A stretch of 64,000 nucleotides of DNA from Cyanidium caldarium (taxonomy: Eukaryota > Rhodophyta > Bangiophyceae > Cyanidiales > Cyanidiaceae), in NCBI GenBank assembly GCA_026184775.1, contig JANCYW010000006.1, positions 434,001 through 498,000 of the forward strand, read 5' to 3'. Both the position numbers and the translations under genes were made by a program. Shown here piece after piece: positions 28,467 to 36,806 of this stretch. The first letter of the stretch is position 1, and each line of letters opens with the position of its first letter. The notes below the pieces were generated by a model. The model did no database searches. It was not told where the DNA came from and saw only the letters and a list, made by a program, of their open reading frames with translations.

Positions 28467-28869
28467 GAGGGTTAATGGGAGAGGTCGTGCACGATCTGCA
28501 TCGTGATCGTGCGAGTGAGGCTGTGGGAGCGATGCGGGAAGCGATCAGGTGCGCAACGTTCAACGGTGGGAATCGCCACGGTCGGATACGTTTCGAGCGA
28601 GGATGCATCCTCCCAGTCGGTCAGGCGGAGCTGGCAAAAAGCGAAGATACGTCTGGGGCACAGAGAAACGCCTGTCGGCCTCCGAGGCACCGGCGGCAGC
28701 GAGTGTGGCGGCTTTACTTGGGATGTGGGAGGCGCAAACGGGCCGTACTTTGGGGAGGTAGCACTGGACCACCACACGCCATGCTCCGGCCCCGGATAAC
28801 CTAGACGCCTTCATTCACCGAATATACCGCCCTCTCTGGTTGCCCACTTCCCGCACGTGCCCGACCCGT
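28467..28869. promoter_or_regulatory. Region 5' of the GlmU-like gene, 3' of SPC1
   Basis: 403 bases between minus-strand genes. Small frames on both strands have no recognisable domain. It probably holds the promoter of the GlmU-like gene. Confidence 0.35.
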
Positions 28870-29151
28870 CTAGTCGGTTTTGAGTGCCGGATCGAGTCGG
28901 ATCTCCGCGGCAACCGCCTCAAGCTTTTCAGCAGCAACTCGCTGGCACGGTTGCCACGGCAGCGCTTGTCGGTTGTACATGGGCCAGTCGGGCACGCACA
29001 GCAACAGTCCAGCGGCGGCGCTGGCCATATACCACCGGAGCACCTGCCGCACGTCGTCGCTGCTCGCGGCGCGCCACACGCCCAACGTTATGCCCAGCAG
29101 CAGGCAGAGGACGAACAGCACCTCCGACAGTCGTTGGCCGCGAGGATCCAT
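28870..29151 (-). CDS. SPCS1: Signal peptidase complex subunit 1 (SPC12/SPCS1)
   Basis: Encodes 93 aa, close to the usual ~100. It starts MDPRGQRLSEVLF, matching the family's MDxxGQKLAE cytosolic N-terminus. Two hydrophobic segments follow (about 12-27 and 39-55), and then PDWPMYNRQALPWQP, the conserved PxWPxYxRxPLxWxP motif. The subunit sits in the ER membrane and shapes substrate selection by signal peptidase. The start is the first ATG and aligns with the family start. It lies head-to-tail with the phosphotransferase gene upstream on the same strand. Confidence 0.9.
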   Translation of the reverse strand: MDPRGQRLSEVLFVLCLLLGITLGVWRAASSDDVRQVLRWYMASAAAGLLLCVPDWPMYNRQALPWQPCQRVAAEKLEAVAAEIRLDPALKTD

Positions 29152-29487
29152 ATCGAGGAAATCAGGGCGCAGCGGAGTTGTGGGAGCGGGCGTCAAACCG
29201 AAAGCGGGCGGAAGGCGATTCGTGGGCGCGGCCAGGCGCGACGTCGCGTTTCGCCCCCGCGCGAAACCTCGGTGGTGCGAGCAGGTGAGGTTGCTTGTGT
29301 GGATGAGGTGGAAGGAGGCGAGACGAGTCCGCGCACTTCAGTTGACCGAAAACCGATGGATTGCGATGTCGGTGGAGGACACCGTTCCGTCAGACGCCTC
29401 AACCATCAACAGCACGTTCGCTTCCGTTTTCCAGGTGTTTTACATCCGGTGCGCACCCAACACGCACCTCCCAAACCCGCCTCCTGC
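29152..29487. promoter_or_regulatory. Region 5' of SPC1, 3' of the phosphotransferase
   Basis: 336 bases, no gene seen; presumably the SPC1 promoter. Confidence 0.35.
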
Positions 29488-31110
29488 CTAGAGCTCTATA
29501 CTGCGCTCCCTCTGGCCGAGTCTCCTCTTCTGTTCCCCTTCCGGTGGGGAGATGCGAAAGGCGCGGATGCGCAGGTAGGCACAGATTTCGTCGATCAAAC
29601 CGAGCACACGGCGTGCGTTGGCCACCAGCACCGACACAAACGCGGCGTGCACGACCAGCGTCTCGTTCACCGGTGCGCCCAGCAGGGCGTTGAGAAAGCC
29701 GAGCGCCAGCGGCGCCAGCGCCGGGAACGCGCTGCCAAATGTGGCACAGGTCAGGTGTGCCAGAATGAGGCGGCTGACGATGTAGAAGAAGGTCAGGCCG
29801 CATAGCCAGAAAAAGGTGATGCCGTGCCGCAGCAGCACCTCGGGCGAGGCCAGCGGCCAGCCCAGCATGGCCACCGCCATCACGTAGAACGGCATGGAGT
29901 ACTCGATGGATTTGCGGAAGGCGTGTCGTCGGCGTGCCACCAGGTGATGATGTCGCGGCCGGCGGCCGTGTTGCACGATATCGGCGATGTTGATCGCCAC
30001 CGTCGGAATCACCACCACCACCGAAACCAACACCAACAGCCGATTCACCGGTAGCGCCAGCGCCCGGCCGGTGAGCAGACGCTCTCGATACGGTGCACAG
30101 GCCGGCGACTGCAGGGCGACGTCCAAAAACCCGCCGCCACCCAGAACGCGCACCAGCCACTGCGGCAGACGCCAGGAGGTGCGCGTCGAGGACGCCGGCG
30201 CCAACGGGATCACCAGCAGGCGCGTCCAGAAACGCGTGCCGAATACCGCGGTCGCCAGCTGCATCAGCTGCATCACCAGCAGGCCCTCGTTGGGACCGTT
30301 GATCTCTCGCAGCACCAGCGAGCCGGTGAAATACTCCTCGAGGGTGGCCATGAAAAACGGGAACATGCCCATGAACAACAGGATGAACGCCGCCCAAAAC
30401 GTGGCGCCCACCTGACACACTGCCAGCAGCGTCAAACCGGTCATGGTGGTGTTCAGCGCATCGCATCCGTGATCGAAGAGGTGGCCCAGCGGCGACGATG
30501 AGCCGGTGCGCCGCGCCTGCCGCCCGTCCAGGTTGTCCAGCACCTGATACAGCGCCAGCGCCAGCGCCGCGAAAGCGTACAGGAGACGTGCAGTGAGCGT
30601 GTCCTGACACTTGGCCGCCACCCCGAACAGCAACTGCTTCGCAGGCACGTCCGCATCGACACCCCATGCGGTGCGAGCGCCGCCCAGCGCGGCGCGCGCG
30701 TTGCCGCGCCATCCCGCCAGGTTGGCGATGCCGCGCCACCCGTCGCCGCAGGCGACATTCATCACCGCCACGTGACTCAGCAACACCAAACCGAGCCCGA
30801 TCAGCGTAATGGCGTTGGGCGCCAACCACATAGGCAGCACGTTCACCAGACGCGCATACACCGGACTCAACACGTACCGATACGTGAGGCTCAAGTCACT
30901 GCCGGAATTCTGGTAGTGCGCCAGCCGCCGCAGCTCCTCCTCGCTCAGGTAGCGCTTTCGCAGGCGTTCCACGCTTTGCTTGGCGCGCGCCACCAGTTGC
31001 TGCCGTTTCCGGGCCAGGTGCCGTTCGCCGTCGACGCCGTTCCCTGTGCGGCGCTCACGGCGCGGTCGTCCCGGCGAGCCGTGCCCATTGCAGACTTCCG
31101 CGCGGACCAT
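29488..31110 (-). CDS. EPT1: Ethanolamine/choline phosphotransferase (CDP-alcohol phosphotransferase)
   Basis: Encodes 540 aa, longer than the ~390-420 usual for EPT1/CEPT1 because of an N-terminal extension and inserts between helices. The CDP-alcohol phosphotransferase signature D-x2-D-G-x2-A-R-x8-G-x3-D-x3-D is complete, starting at Asp192 (DNLDGRQARRTG, then SPLGHLFDHGCDALN). Just upstream is the family segment LPMWLAPNAITLIGLGLVLL. Several further hydrophobic helices follow. The enzyme transfers phosphoethanolamine or phosphocholine from its CDP form to diacylglycerol in the ER, the last Kennedy-pathway step; which head group is used cannot be told. The start is the first ATG. It is divergent with VPS54. 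Confidence 0.92.
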   Translation of the reverse strand: MVRAEVCNGHGSPGRPRRERRTGNGVDGERHLARKRQQLVARAKQSVERLRKRYLSEEELRRLAHYQNSGSDLSLTYRYVLSPVYARLVNVLPMWLAPNAITLIGLGLVLLSHVAVMNVACGDGWRGIANLAGWRGNARAALGGARTAWGVDADVPAKQLLFGVAAKCQDTLTARLLYAFAALALALYQVLDNLDGRQARRTGSSSPLGHLFDHGCDALNTTMTGLTLLAVCQVGATFWAAFILLFMGMFPFFMATLEEYFTGSLVLREINGPNEGLLVMQLMQLATAVFGTRFWTRLLVIPLAPASSTRTSWRLPQWLVRVLGGGGFLDVALQSPACAPYRERLLTGRALALPVNRLLVLVSVVVVIPTVAINIADIVQHGRRPRHHHLVARRRHAFRKSIEYSMPFYVMAVAMLGWPLASPEVLLRHGITFFWLCGLTFFYIVSRLILAHLTCATFGSAFPALAPLALGFLNALLGAPVNETLVVHAAFVSVLVANARRVLGLIDEICAYLRIRAFRISPPEGEQKRRLGQRERSIEL

Positions 31111-31412
31111 CTCGTCAACACCGCCACCTCTTCGAGACCCACCCGCCCCACTCGCGCACCGAGAAGAGACAAGACGCGTCACCGTGCAACCGGTGGATTC
31201 ACTTCACCCCGCACACCCGGCGCCCGAATCGATGCATCCACACCCGTCCCGACGTGCCGCGTCGAGTGCCCGGCCGAAGCGCTCGACGGGTCGGCGCCGC
31301 ACGCAGACCGGACGGTTCCGCTGCTGCGGGTCACCGCTGGGGGGCGGTTTTGCAAAGGTGCTCGGTTTTTGCAGGGTCAAGCGGAGTGGGAGGGGGAGGC
31401 AGCGGTCCCGGT
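31111..31412. promoter_or_regulatory. Divergent promoter region, phosphotransferase / VPS54
   Basis: 302 bases between divergent ATGs. Frames from both genes are open into it but only from non-ATG codons. A TTTTTGCAG sequence at about 31366-31374 on the VPS54 strand resembles a splice acceptor, but no donor or upstream exon is evident. Confidence 0.4.
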
Positions 31413-34400
31413 ATGAAACGGTCGGGTTCGTCTGATGGGGATACATCGTCGTCTGCCGCTCCGATTCCGGTTTCGCCGCCGGCCGTTGGCTCGGAGAGGG
31501 ATGGAGCGCCTTCGAAGCCGATGCCTCTGCCGGACGCTGTCTCTCCGCGGGCGCGGCACACGCCGACGAGAGCAGATGCCGCGGCCACCTCCGAGGCGCA
31601 GCTGCGCGGTGCTCAGATGGAGGCCGGAGAGTACGCCACCTTCCAGTCGCTGGTGCGCGACTGGTCTCCGTTCGAGACGCGGCAGGCGATAACCGAGACC
31701 GCGCAAGAGCCGCACCGGCGCCTGAGCGTTCGACGAGACGCCGGCGCCCTGGCGGCATACCTCTCGCAAGAGGCCGTGGGTATGTATCAGCTGCACTACG
31801 CCAAGAGCGGCGGTGGTGATGGTAGCGTGTTGCCAGAGGCACCCGAGGGGGCGGATGGCGGGCGGGTGCCGCCGGAAGTGCAGGCGTACCGCAAAGCGCT
31901 CGAGGGCGCTTATGATGCTTTTGTGCACGTGTTGCGGCAGCAGAACGGCAAACATGTGCAGCAGCGGGCGTTGGTGGGCATAGAACAGGTGCCGGCTGTG
32001 TTCCGAGTGCCCGCGTCGGCGTTCCGCCTGGAGGACACTGAGGCGTACCAGCAGGCGGCGGCCGCTGACAGCTCGGAGGCGATGTCCGAACACGAGGCCG
32101 CGGCGCAGCAGGAATTGCGGCGATACTGGGCGTTCTGTGAAGCGTCAATGCGCGCTCAACTGCTCGACTCGACGCGAGCCGCGCGAGGCGCCGATATCGA
32201 CACGCTGTTGTATGCGCTCGGTGCCGTGCGTCAGCGATCGCTGCAGCCAGCGGTCGACGCGTTGCACCGCATGCGGGAGCATGGTGACAGCGCCCGTGCT
32301 CGATTACAGCACAGCCGGGCCCACTTTCAGCAGTTGCTGGGGCGCCGACGGCAGCTGGCCGGATTGCTGCGTACGCTGGAGTGTCTGCAGCGGGCACATA
32401 ACCAGTTGCGCGCGGTGCACGAGCTGCTTCAGGCCCATGACTGGCTGCGGGCGGCACGCTTGCATTGCGAATTGCACTGCCTGCTGCACGATGGGAGCAT
32501 CGACGCATTCGCCGATGGTCGCCGCCAGGGCGCGGCATCCGATACGGCGGGGATATCGACGCGACACGGGCCGGTTCTATCGGTGGTGGGAGAGCTGGAG
32601 CGGCAACACGTCGCGCACGGCACGGCATTGCACGACGGCATCGTGCAGCTGGCCATGAGCCGCTTTTCGGAGGTGGTAACGCTCGCTCCGGAGGCAACGT
32701 CGGCGGCGGCAACCGATACCGCAACAGCGTCGTCGCCGTTGGACATCGATGCGTACCGCTCGGAGATGCGGGCATATGTGCAGGCGCTGAACGAGCTGGG
32801 ATCGCTGGAGCACGCGCTGGATCGGTTCGTGTACGATGCGCTGAACGACTTGGCTACGGTGGCGGTGTCGGCGGCGTCCATGCACGAGGACGATTCCGCG
32901 CAGGCGTTTGTGGCGGTGTTGGATCGCTGCGAGGTGCTGGCCGAGGGCGTCGCGGTGTTGTTGGAGTTGTGCTGGGATGCCCGGGAGCAGCCGTCGCTGT
33001 TGCCGACGGCTAGACCGGATGGTGCGGTGGAGCGCCCGGGCGGTCGGACGCGCGCGCTGACGGCGGCCAGCAATACGTTCCTGGGCGAGTTGCTCGGCCG
33101 CATCGGCCGCATCCTGCCGCGCCTGCTGCCCTCGACAGATCAACCGGTAGAAGCGGATGCCGAACGATGGGCGGCGGCGTGGCGGCGGTTGAGGCGCTTT
33201 CACCGCCGCCTCGGGGATCGTTTTGCGAGGATGTGCACAGTGTTGCCGACAGCGGCGCCGCTTACGTCGCTACTGGAGGAGCACACCATGCAGTGGCTGC
33301 AGCGACGACACGAAGAGTATGTGGCGGAGGTGGAGCGGGCACTGGAACGGGACACGTGGTCGCGATCGACATCGCTGCCGAGCATGCAAGCGACGGTAGG
33401 CAGGTTGACGACGCTTGTGGGAGGTCCGGCGGCGGTGTCCGGGAGCACCAACGAGGGCGCCGTCACAGCGTCGGATGGTGTGTGGATTCAGGGAACCGCC
33501 TTTGTGGTCGCTGACGCTTTGGGGCCGCTGCTCACCGCGCTGTGCTGGTACGCCCAGTGTGCGGTGCAATTGGATGCTTACGCGTCCGGTGCGTTGCGGC
33601 GCGCGCTGTGCTTGCAGGGGTGCGAGGTGCTGCGGTTGTTCAACGCGCGGGCGGCGCAGCTGGTGCTAGGCGCTGGCGCTATGCAGACTGCCGCGCTAAA
33701 GTCCATCACTGCCCGGCACCTGGCGGTGTGCGTACGCACGTTGGATGCGCTGATAGCGTTGCAGGGAGAGGGAGATGCGGAAACGTCGGTCGGCCTGGCC
33801 GCCTTCTTTTTGCGGTTTGCGGAGCGCAGCGCCGAGCACGACCGGGCAACGACACGAGCGGATGCGCCGCCTCTGGACGTTCGGGCGTCCGTCGCGGCTT
33901 CGGCACGGCCGCTGGTGCAGTCGTCGCTGGAGAGTGTGCGGCAGGATCTGGATCGACACCGGCAGCAGCTGCTGGACAAGGTGGTGAGCATCATGGGCGA
34001 GCGCTTGAAGAGGCGGGTGGTGGAGATGCGCAAAGTGCCCTGGGCGGAATTGGATGCGGACGAGGGAGCCCAAAACACACACGCGCAGCCGAGCGCCTAT
34101 GCGAGCGTGCTGGTCAAAGAGGTCAGCACGCTGCACAAAATCCTCCGGCCGATCCTGGGCGCCGCAGCCCTGGAGTACCTGATGGAGCAGATCAACGGCA
34201 CTTACGCGCAGACCCTGCGGGCGGAGTTTGCCCGCATCGTGGACGAGTATTTGCATCAGCCGCCGACGAAGCCCGCCAGCACGCCTACCGACCCCGCCGC
34301 GCTATCGCCGCCGCAACGCATCCGCATCTGGCAGCAGCTGGCGCTCGATGCCCGCTGGGTTGCCGACGGCCTGCAGCGGCTGCAGCACGCCGCATCCCAT

Positions 34401-34565
34401 AACAACCGGGAGACGAGAACAGCGTTGGAGCCGCTGCACGCCGCCGCCGCGGAATACGAGCGGCGCAGCCGGACGTGCCACCAACGAGCGAAAGAGCATG
34501 CGACTGCTGAGGCATATGCCTCGCTGCCCGCCGATAGCACTGTCTCCTCGTCGGAGACGAAGTAA
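31413..34565 (+). CDS. VPS54: VPS54, GARP tethering complex subunit
   Basis: Encodes 1,050 aa, similar to animal and fungal VPS54. An N-terminal Ser/Pro-rich region is followed by IEQVPAVFRVPASAFRLEDT (about 190-210), the VPS54 pattern of a 'VPxxFFxxxFdLedp' segment before the coiled-coil tethering region. Near the C-terminus, LLDKVVSIMGERLKRR and LVKEVSTLHKILRPIL match the highly conserved VPS54 domain (LVSIMxDRL and LVKETSTLHKVL). GARP tethers endosome-derived vesicles at the trans-Golgi. The start is the first ATG, 53 codons into an open frame. It could be confused with COG3 or other CATCHR subunits, but the C-terminal motif is specific. Confidence 0.87.
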   Translation: MKRSGSSDGDTSSSAAPIPVSPPAVGSERDGAPSKPMPLPDAVSPRARHTPTRADAAATSEAQLRGAQMEAGEYATFQSLVRDWSPFETRQAITETAQEPHRRLSVRRDAGALAAYLSQEAVGMYQLHYAKSGGGDGSVLPEAPEGADGGRVPPEVQAYRKALEGAYDAFVHVLRQQNGKHVQQRALVGIEQVPAVFRVPASAFRLEDTEAYQQAAAADSSEAMSEHEAAAQQELRRYWAFCEASMRAQLLDSTRAARGADIDTLLYALGAVRQRSLQPAVDALHRMREHGDSARARLQHSRAHFQQLLGRRRQLAGLLRTLECLQRAHNQLRAVHELLQAHDWLRAARLHCELHCLLHDGSIDAFADGRRQGAASDTAGISTRHGPVLSVVGELERQHVAHGTALHDGIVQLAMSRFSEVVTLAPEATSAAATDTATASSPLDIDAYRSEMRAYVQALNELGSLEHALDRFVYDALNDLATVAVSAASMHEDDSAQAFVAVLDRCEVLAEGVAVLLELCWDAREQPSLLPTARPDGAVERPGGRTRALTAASNTFLGELLGRIGRILPRLLPSTDQPVEADAERWAAAWRRLRRFHRRLGDRFARMCTVLPTAAPLTSLLEEHTMQWLQRRHEEYVAEVERALERDTWSRSTSLPSMQATVGRLTTLVGGPAAVSGSTNEGAVTASDGVWIQGTAFVVADALGPLLTALCWYAQCAVQLDAYASGALRRALCLQGCEVLRLFNARAAQLVLGAGAMQTAALKSITARHLAVCVRTLDALIALQGEGDAETSVGLAAFFLRFAERSAEHDRATTRADAPPLDVRASVAASARPLVQSSLESVRQDLDRHRQQLLDKVVSIMGERLKRRVVEMRKVPWAELDADEGAQNTHAQPSAYASVLVKEVSTLHKILRPILGAAALEYLMEQINGTYAQTLRAEFARIVDEYLHQPPTKPASTPTDPAALSPPQRIRIWQQLALDARWVADGLQRLQHAASHNNRETRTALEPLHAAAAEYERRSRTCHQRAKEHATAEAYASLPADSTVSSSETK

Positions 34566-34704
34566 CACCAGCGACCGTGTACGCGCGCCGCTTCGGCGTG
34601 TGTGCCAGCAAACCTGTCCCCATTTTCCTCACGTCTCTGTCCGTGACCCGCACCGCTCCCCACCGCGCCCGGCATGTTGCGGTACGCTGGCTCGTCGCGC
34701 TCGC

Positions 34705-36726
34705 ATGAGCGATTCCGCGCGCGCGCGTCTCCCCGTCGGCGGCGATTTCGCCCTTTCGCTGCGGCGGCGGGTGTCTCGGGCGGATTCGCGCACCGGCGCG
34801 AGGGCGCTCGTCGCGGTTGCGGTGGGTGTGCTCGGCGTCCGGTTCGCACCGCTCGGTGGCGCACCCGCTTTACCTGAGCAAGTCACTCGGTTCATCACCA
34901 ACGACGTCGACTCGATGAATCTGGGCGTGCTGGGGTTTGCGCTATTACCGCTCGCTCCGCCTCGGTCGGCGGGGGGATGGACGCGCGGCCTGCCGCCTCC
35001 CCGTGGGAGACCGTCGCCTTCACGCACCTGCAGGCTCGCCGGCCGGTCCCATCGATCTGGGCGTCTGACGTGGTCCTGGAGCGCGTCGATGGCGGAGCGA
35101 CAGCGGTTAGCAACTTCGGCGGGGGTGCCCGACGCCGAGGACGGCGCACTGGGGTACGGCGAGGAGACGGTCTCGGCGCTGGTGCGGCAGGGGTGGCTGG
35201 AGGCGGCGTCGGCCGCGGGCACCGGTGCCGACGAGGCCGCGGACATGGAGACGCAACTGAAACGCATTGCCGGCACCGGGGATGAGGCTGGGCGTGCCCA
35301 TTTCGTCCGTTCCAGCGCGGCGTCCACGCGTGCGGTGCACAGCGGCGAGCGCGTCAAGGGCGGCAAGAAGGCGCGCGCCACCCTGGACGCGCTCGCCACC
35401 CCCATCGTACAGTCGTCCACGTTTACGTTTCGCACCACCCGTGAGTGCATCGACTACAACCAGGGTGCGTACGCTTCGTTCGAGTATGGGCGGTACGGCA
35501 ACCCGACCACACGCGCCGTCGAGGAGAAGCTGATCGACCTAGAGACCGGCGGGCAGGCGGCGCTGGCCACCGCCACCGATGCGTTGGTGTCGGCTTCGGG
35601 CATGAACGCGGTGACCACCATGTTGTTGGCGCTGTTCACCGCCGCGGAGATGCCGTCGGCGGTGGCGGCGGACGAGGGCGGCTGCATCATCACCACCACC
35701 GATTGCTATCGCCGCACCCGACAGTTTATGGAGGAGATGTTGCCGCGACTGCGCGTGCGTGTGGAGGTGATAGATCCGTCCGACGTGCAGCGGCTGGAGG
35801 GAGTGGTGCGGGGTATACGGGCGTCGCGCAACCCGCGCATCGCCCGACAGCGAGTGGTGTTCTTCAGCGAGTCGCCGACCAACCCGCTGTTGCGGCTGGT
35901 GGACGTGCCGCGGGTGGTGTCCGTGTGCCAGGCGCACGAGGTGCTGGTGTGTGTGGATAGCACCTTTGCCACTCCGATCAACCACCGACCGCTGGAGCTG
36001 GGCGCGGATCTGGTGCTGCATAGCGGTACCAAGTACCTGGCCGGACACAACGATGTGATGGCCGGGGCGCTGATCGGGCGCGACGATCTGGTGGCGCAGG
36101 TGCGTCGCCTGCATGGCGTGCTCGGCGGGGTGATCGATCCGCACGCGAGCTATCTGCTTCTGCGCGGCCTGAAGACGCTGCCGCTGCGGGTGGAGGCACA
36201 CAACCGGAATGCGCGGGCGCTGGCCGAACGACTGGCGGCCGACCCGCGGGTGTATCGGGTGCACTGGCCGGCACTGCGGCAACACCCCGACCACGAACTC
36301 GGTCGGCGGCTGGCGGAGCAGCACGGTCAGTTTGGCCGCAGCGGCACCGAGTTTGGCGGGGTGCTGTCGTTTGAGCTGCGCGGTCGACTGCGGCAACGCG
36401 ACGCGCCCGAGCAGCCATACGGGCGCGAGACGTTCGAGCGTGTCGGCCGCTTTATCGACGCGCTGCGCCTGCCGTACATCGGACCCAGTCTGGGCGGCAC
36501 CGAGTCGCTGGTGGAGCAAGTGTGCGTGATGGGCTATTTCGACCAGCCGCTGTGGAAGCGCAAGAGCCTCGGCATCACCTGCGGGCTGATTCGCTTTGCG
36601 TGCGGCGTGGAGGACGCGGCGGATATCGTCGTCGACGTGGAGCAGGCGCTGGATCGGGCGTACGCCGAGGGCGACGGCAACGGCGCCTGGGTGGAAGAGC
36701 AGGATGCGGTGGAGCGTTCTGTCTGA
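34705..36726 (+). CDS. CGS1: Cystathionine gamma-synthase, plant type
   Basis: The conserved enzyme occupies roughly residues 200-655 of 673. It holds ASFEYGRYGNPTTRAVEEKL, ITTTDCYRRTR, FSESPTNPLLRLVDV, CVDSTFATPINHRPLELGAD and LHSGTKYLAGHND with the PLP-binding Lys443, then YIGPSLGGTESLVEQ near the end. These follow plant CGS closely, more so than bacterial MetB. The enzyme condenses O-phosphohomoserine with cysteine to cystathionine, the first committed step of plastid methionine synthesis. The N-terminal ~180 residues are poorly conserved and could be transit peptide; ATGs at 35089 and 35245 are alternative starts, and composition around 34970-35090 looks noncoding in this frame. I saw no plant MTO1-type regulatory segment. 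It converges on UTP7. Confidence 0.88.
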   Translation: MSDSARARLPVGGDFALSLRRRVSRADSRTGARALVAVAVGVLGVRFAPLGGAPALPEQVTRFITNDVDSMNLGVLGFALLPLAPPRSAGGWTRGLPPPRGRPSPSRTCRLAGRSHRSGRLTWSWSASMAERQRLATSAGVPDAEDGALGYGEETVSALVRQGWLEAASAAGTGADEAADMETQLKRIAGTGDEAGRAHFVRSSAASTRAVHSGERVKGGKKARATLDALATPIVQSSTFTFRTTRECIDYNQGAYASFEYGRYGNPTTRAVEEKLIDLETGGQAALATATDALVSASGMNAVTTMLLALFTAAEMPSAVAADEGGCIITTTDCYRRTRQFMEEMLPRLRVRVEVIDPSDVQRLEGVVRGIRASRNPRIARQRVVFFSESPTNPLLRLVDVPRVVSVCQAHEVLVCVDSTFATPINHRPLELGADLVLHSGTKYLAGHNDVMAGALIGRDDLVAQVRRLHGVLGGVIDPHASYLLLRGLKTLPLRVEAHNRNARALAERLAADPRVYRVHWPALRQHPDHELGRRLAEQHGQFGRSGTEFGGVLSFELRGRLRQRDAPEQPYGRETFERVGRFIDALRLPYIGPSLGGTESLVEQVCVMGYFDQPLWKRKSLGITCGLIRFACGVEDAADIVVDVEQALDRAYAEGDGNGAWVEEQDAVERSV

Positions 36727-36806
36727 GGAGGTGGTTATCGTAGCGGCGATGATTCTCGTCGTAGAGGTACAACTCCTAGTGTTTCGGCAATTCTATGCAT
36801 TCTTTT

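Noticed and set aside
31360-31412. Possible 3' splice site just before the VPS54 ATG
   Set aside because: A TTTTTGCAG sequence is present but no donor, branch sequence or upstream coding exon supports an intron.
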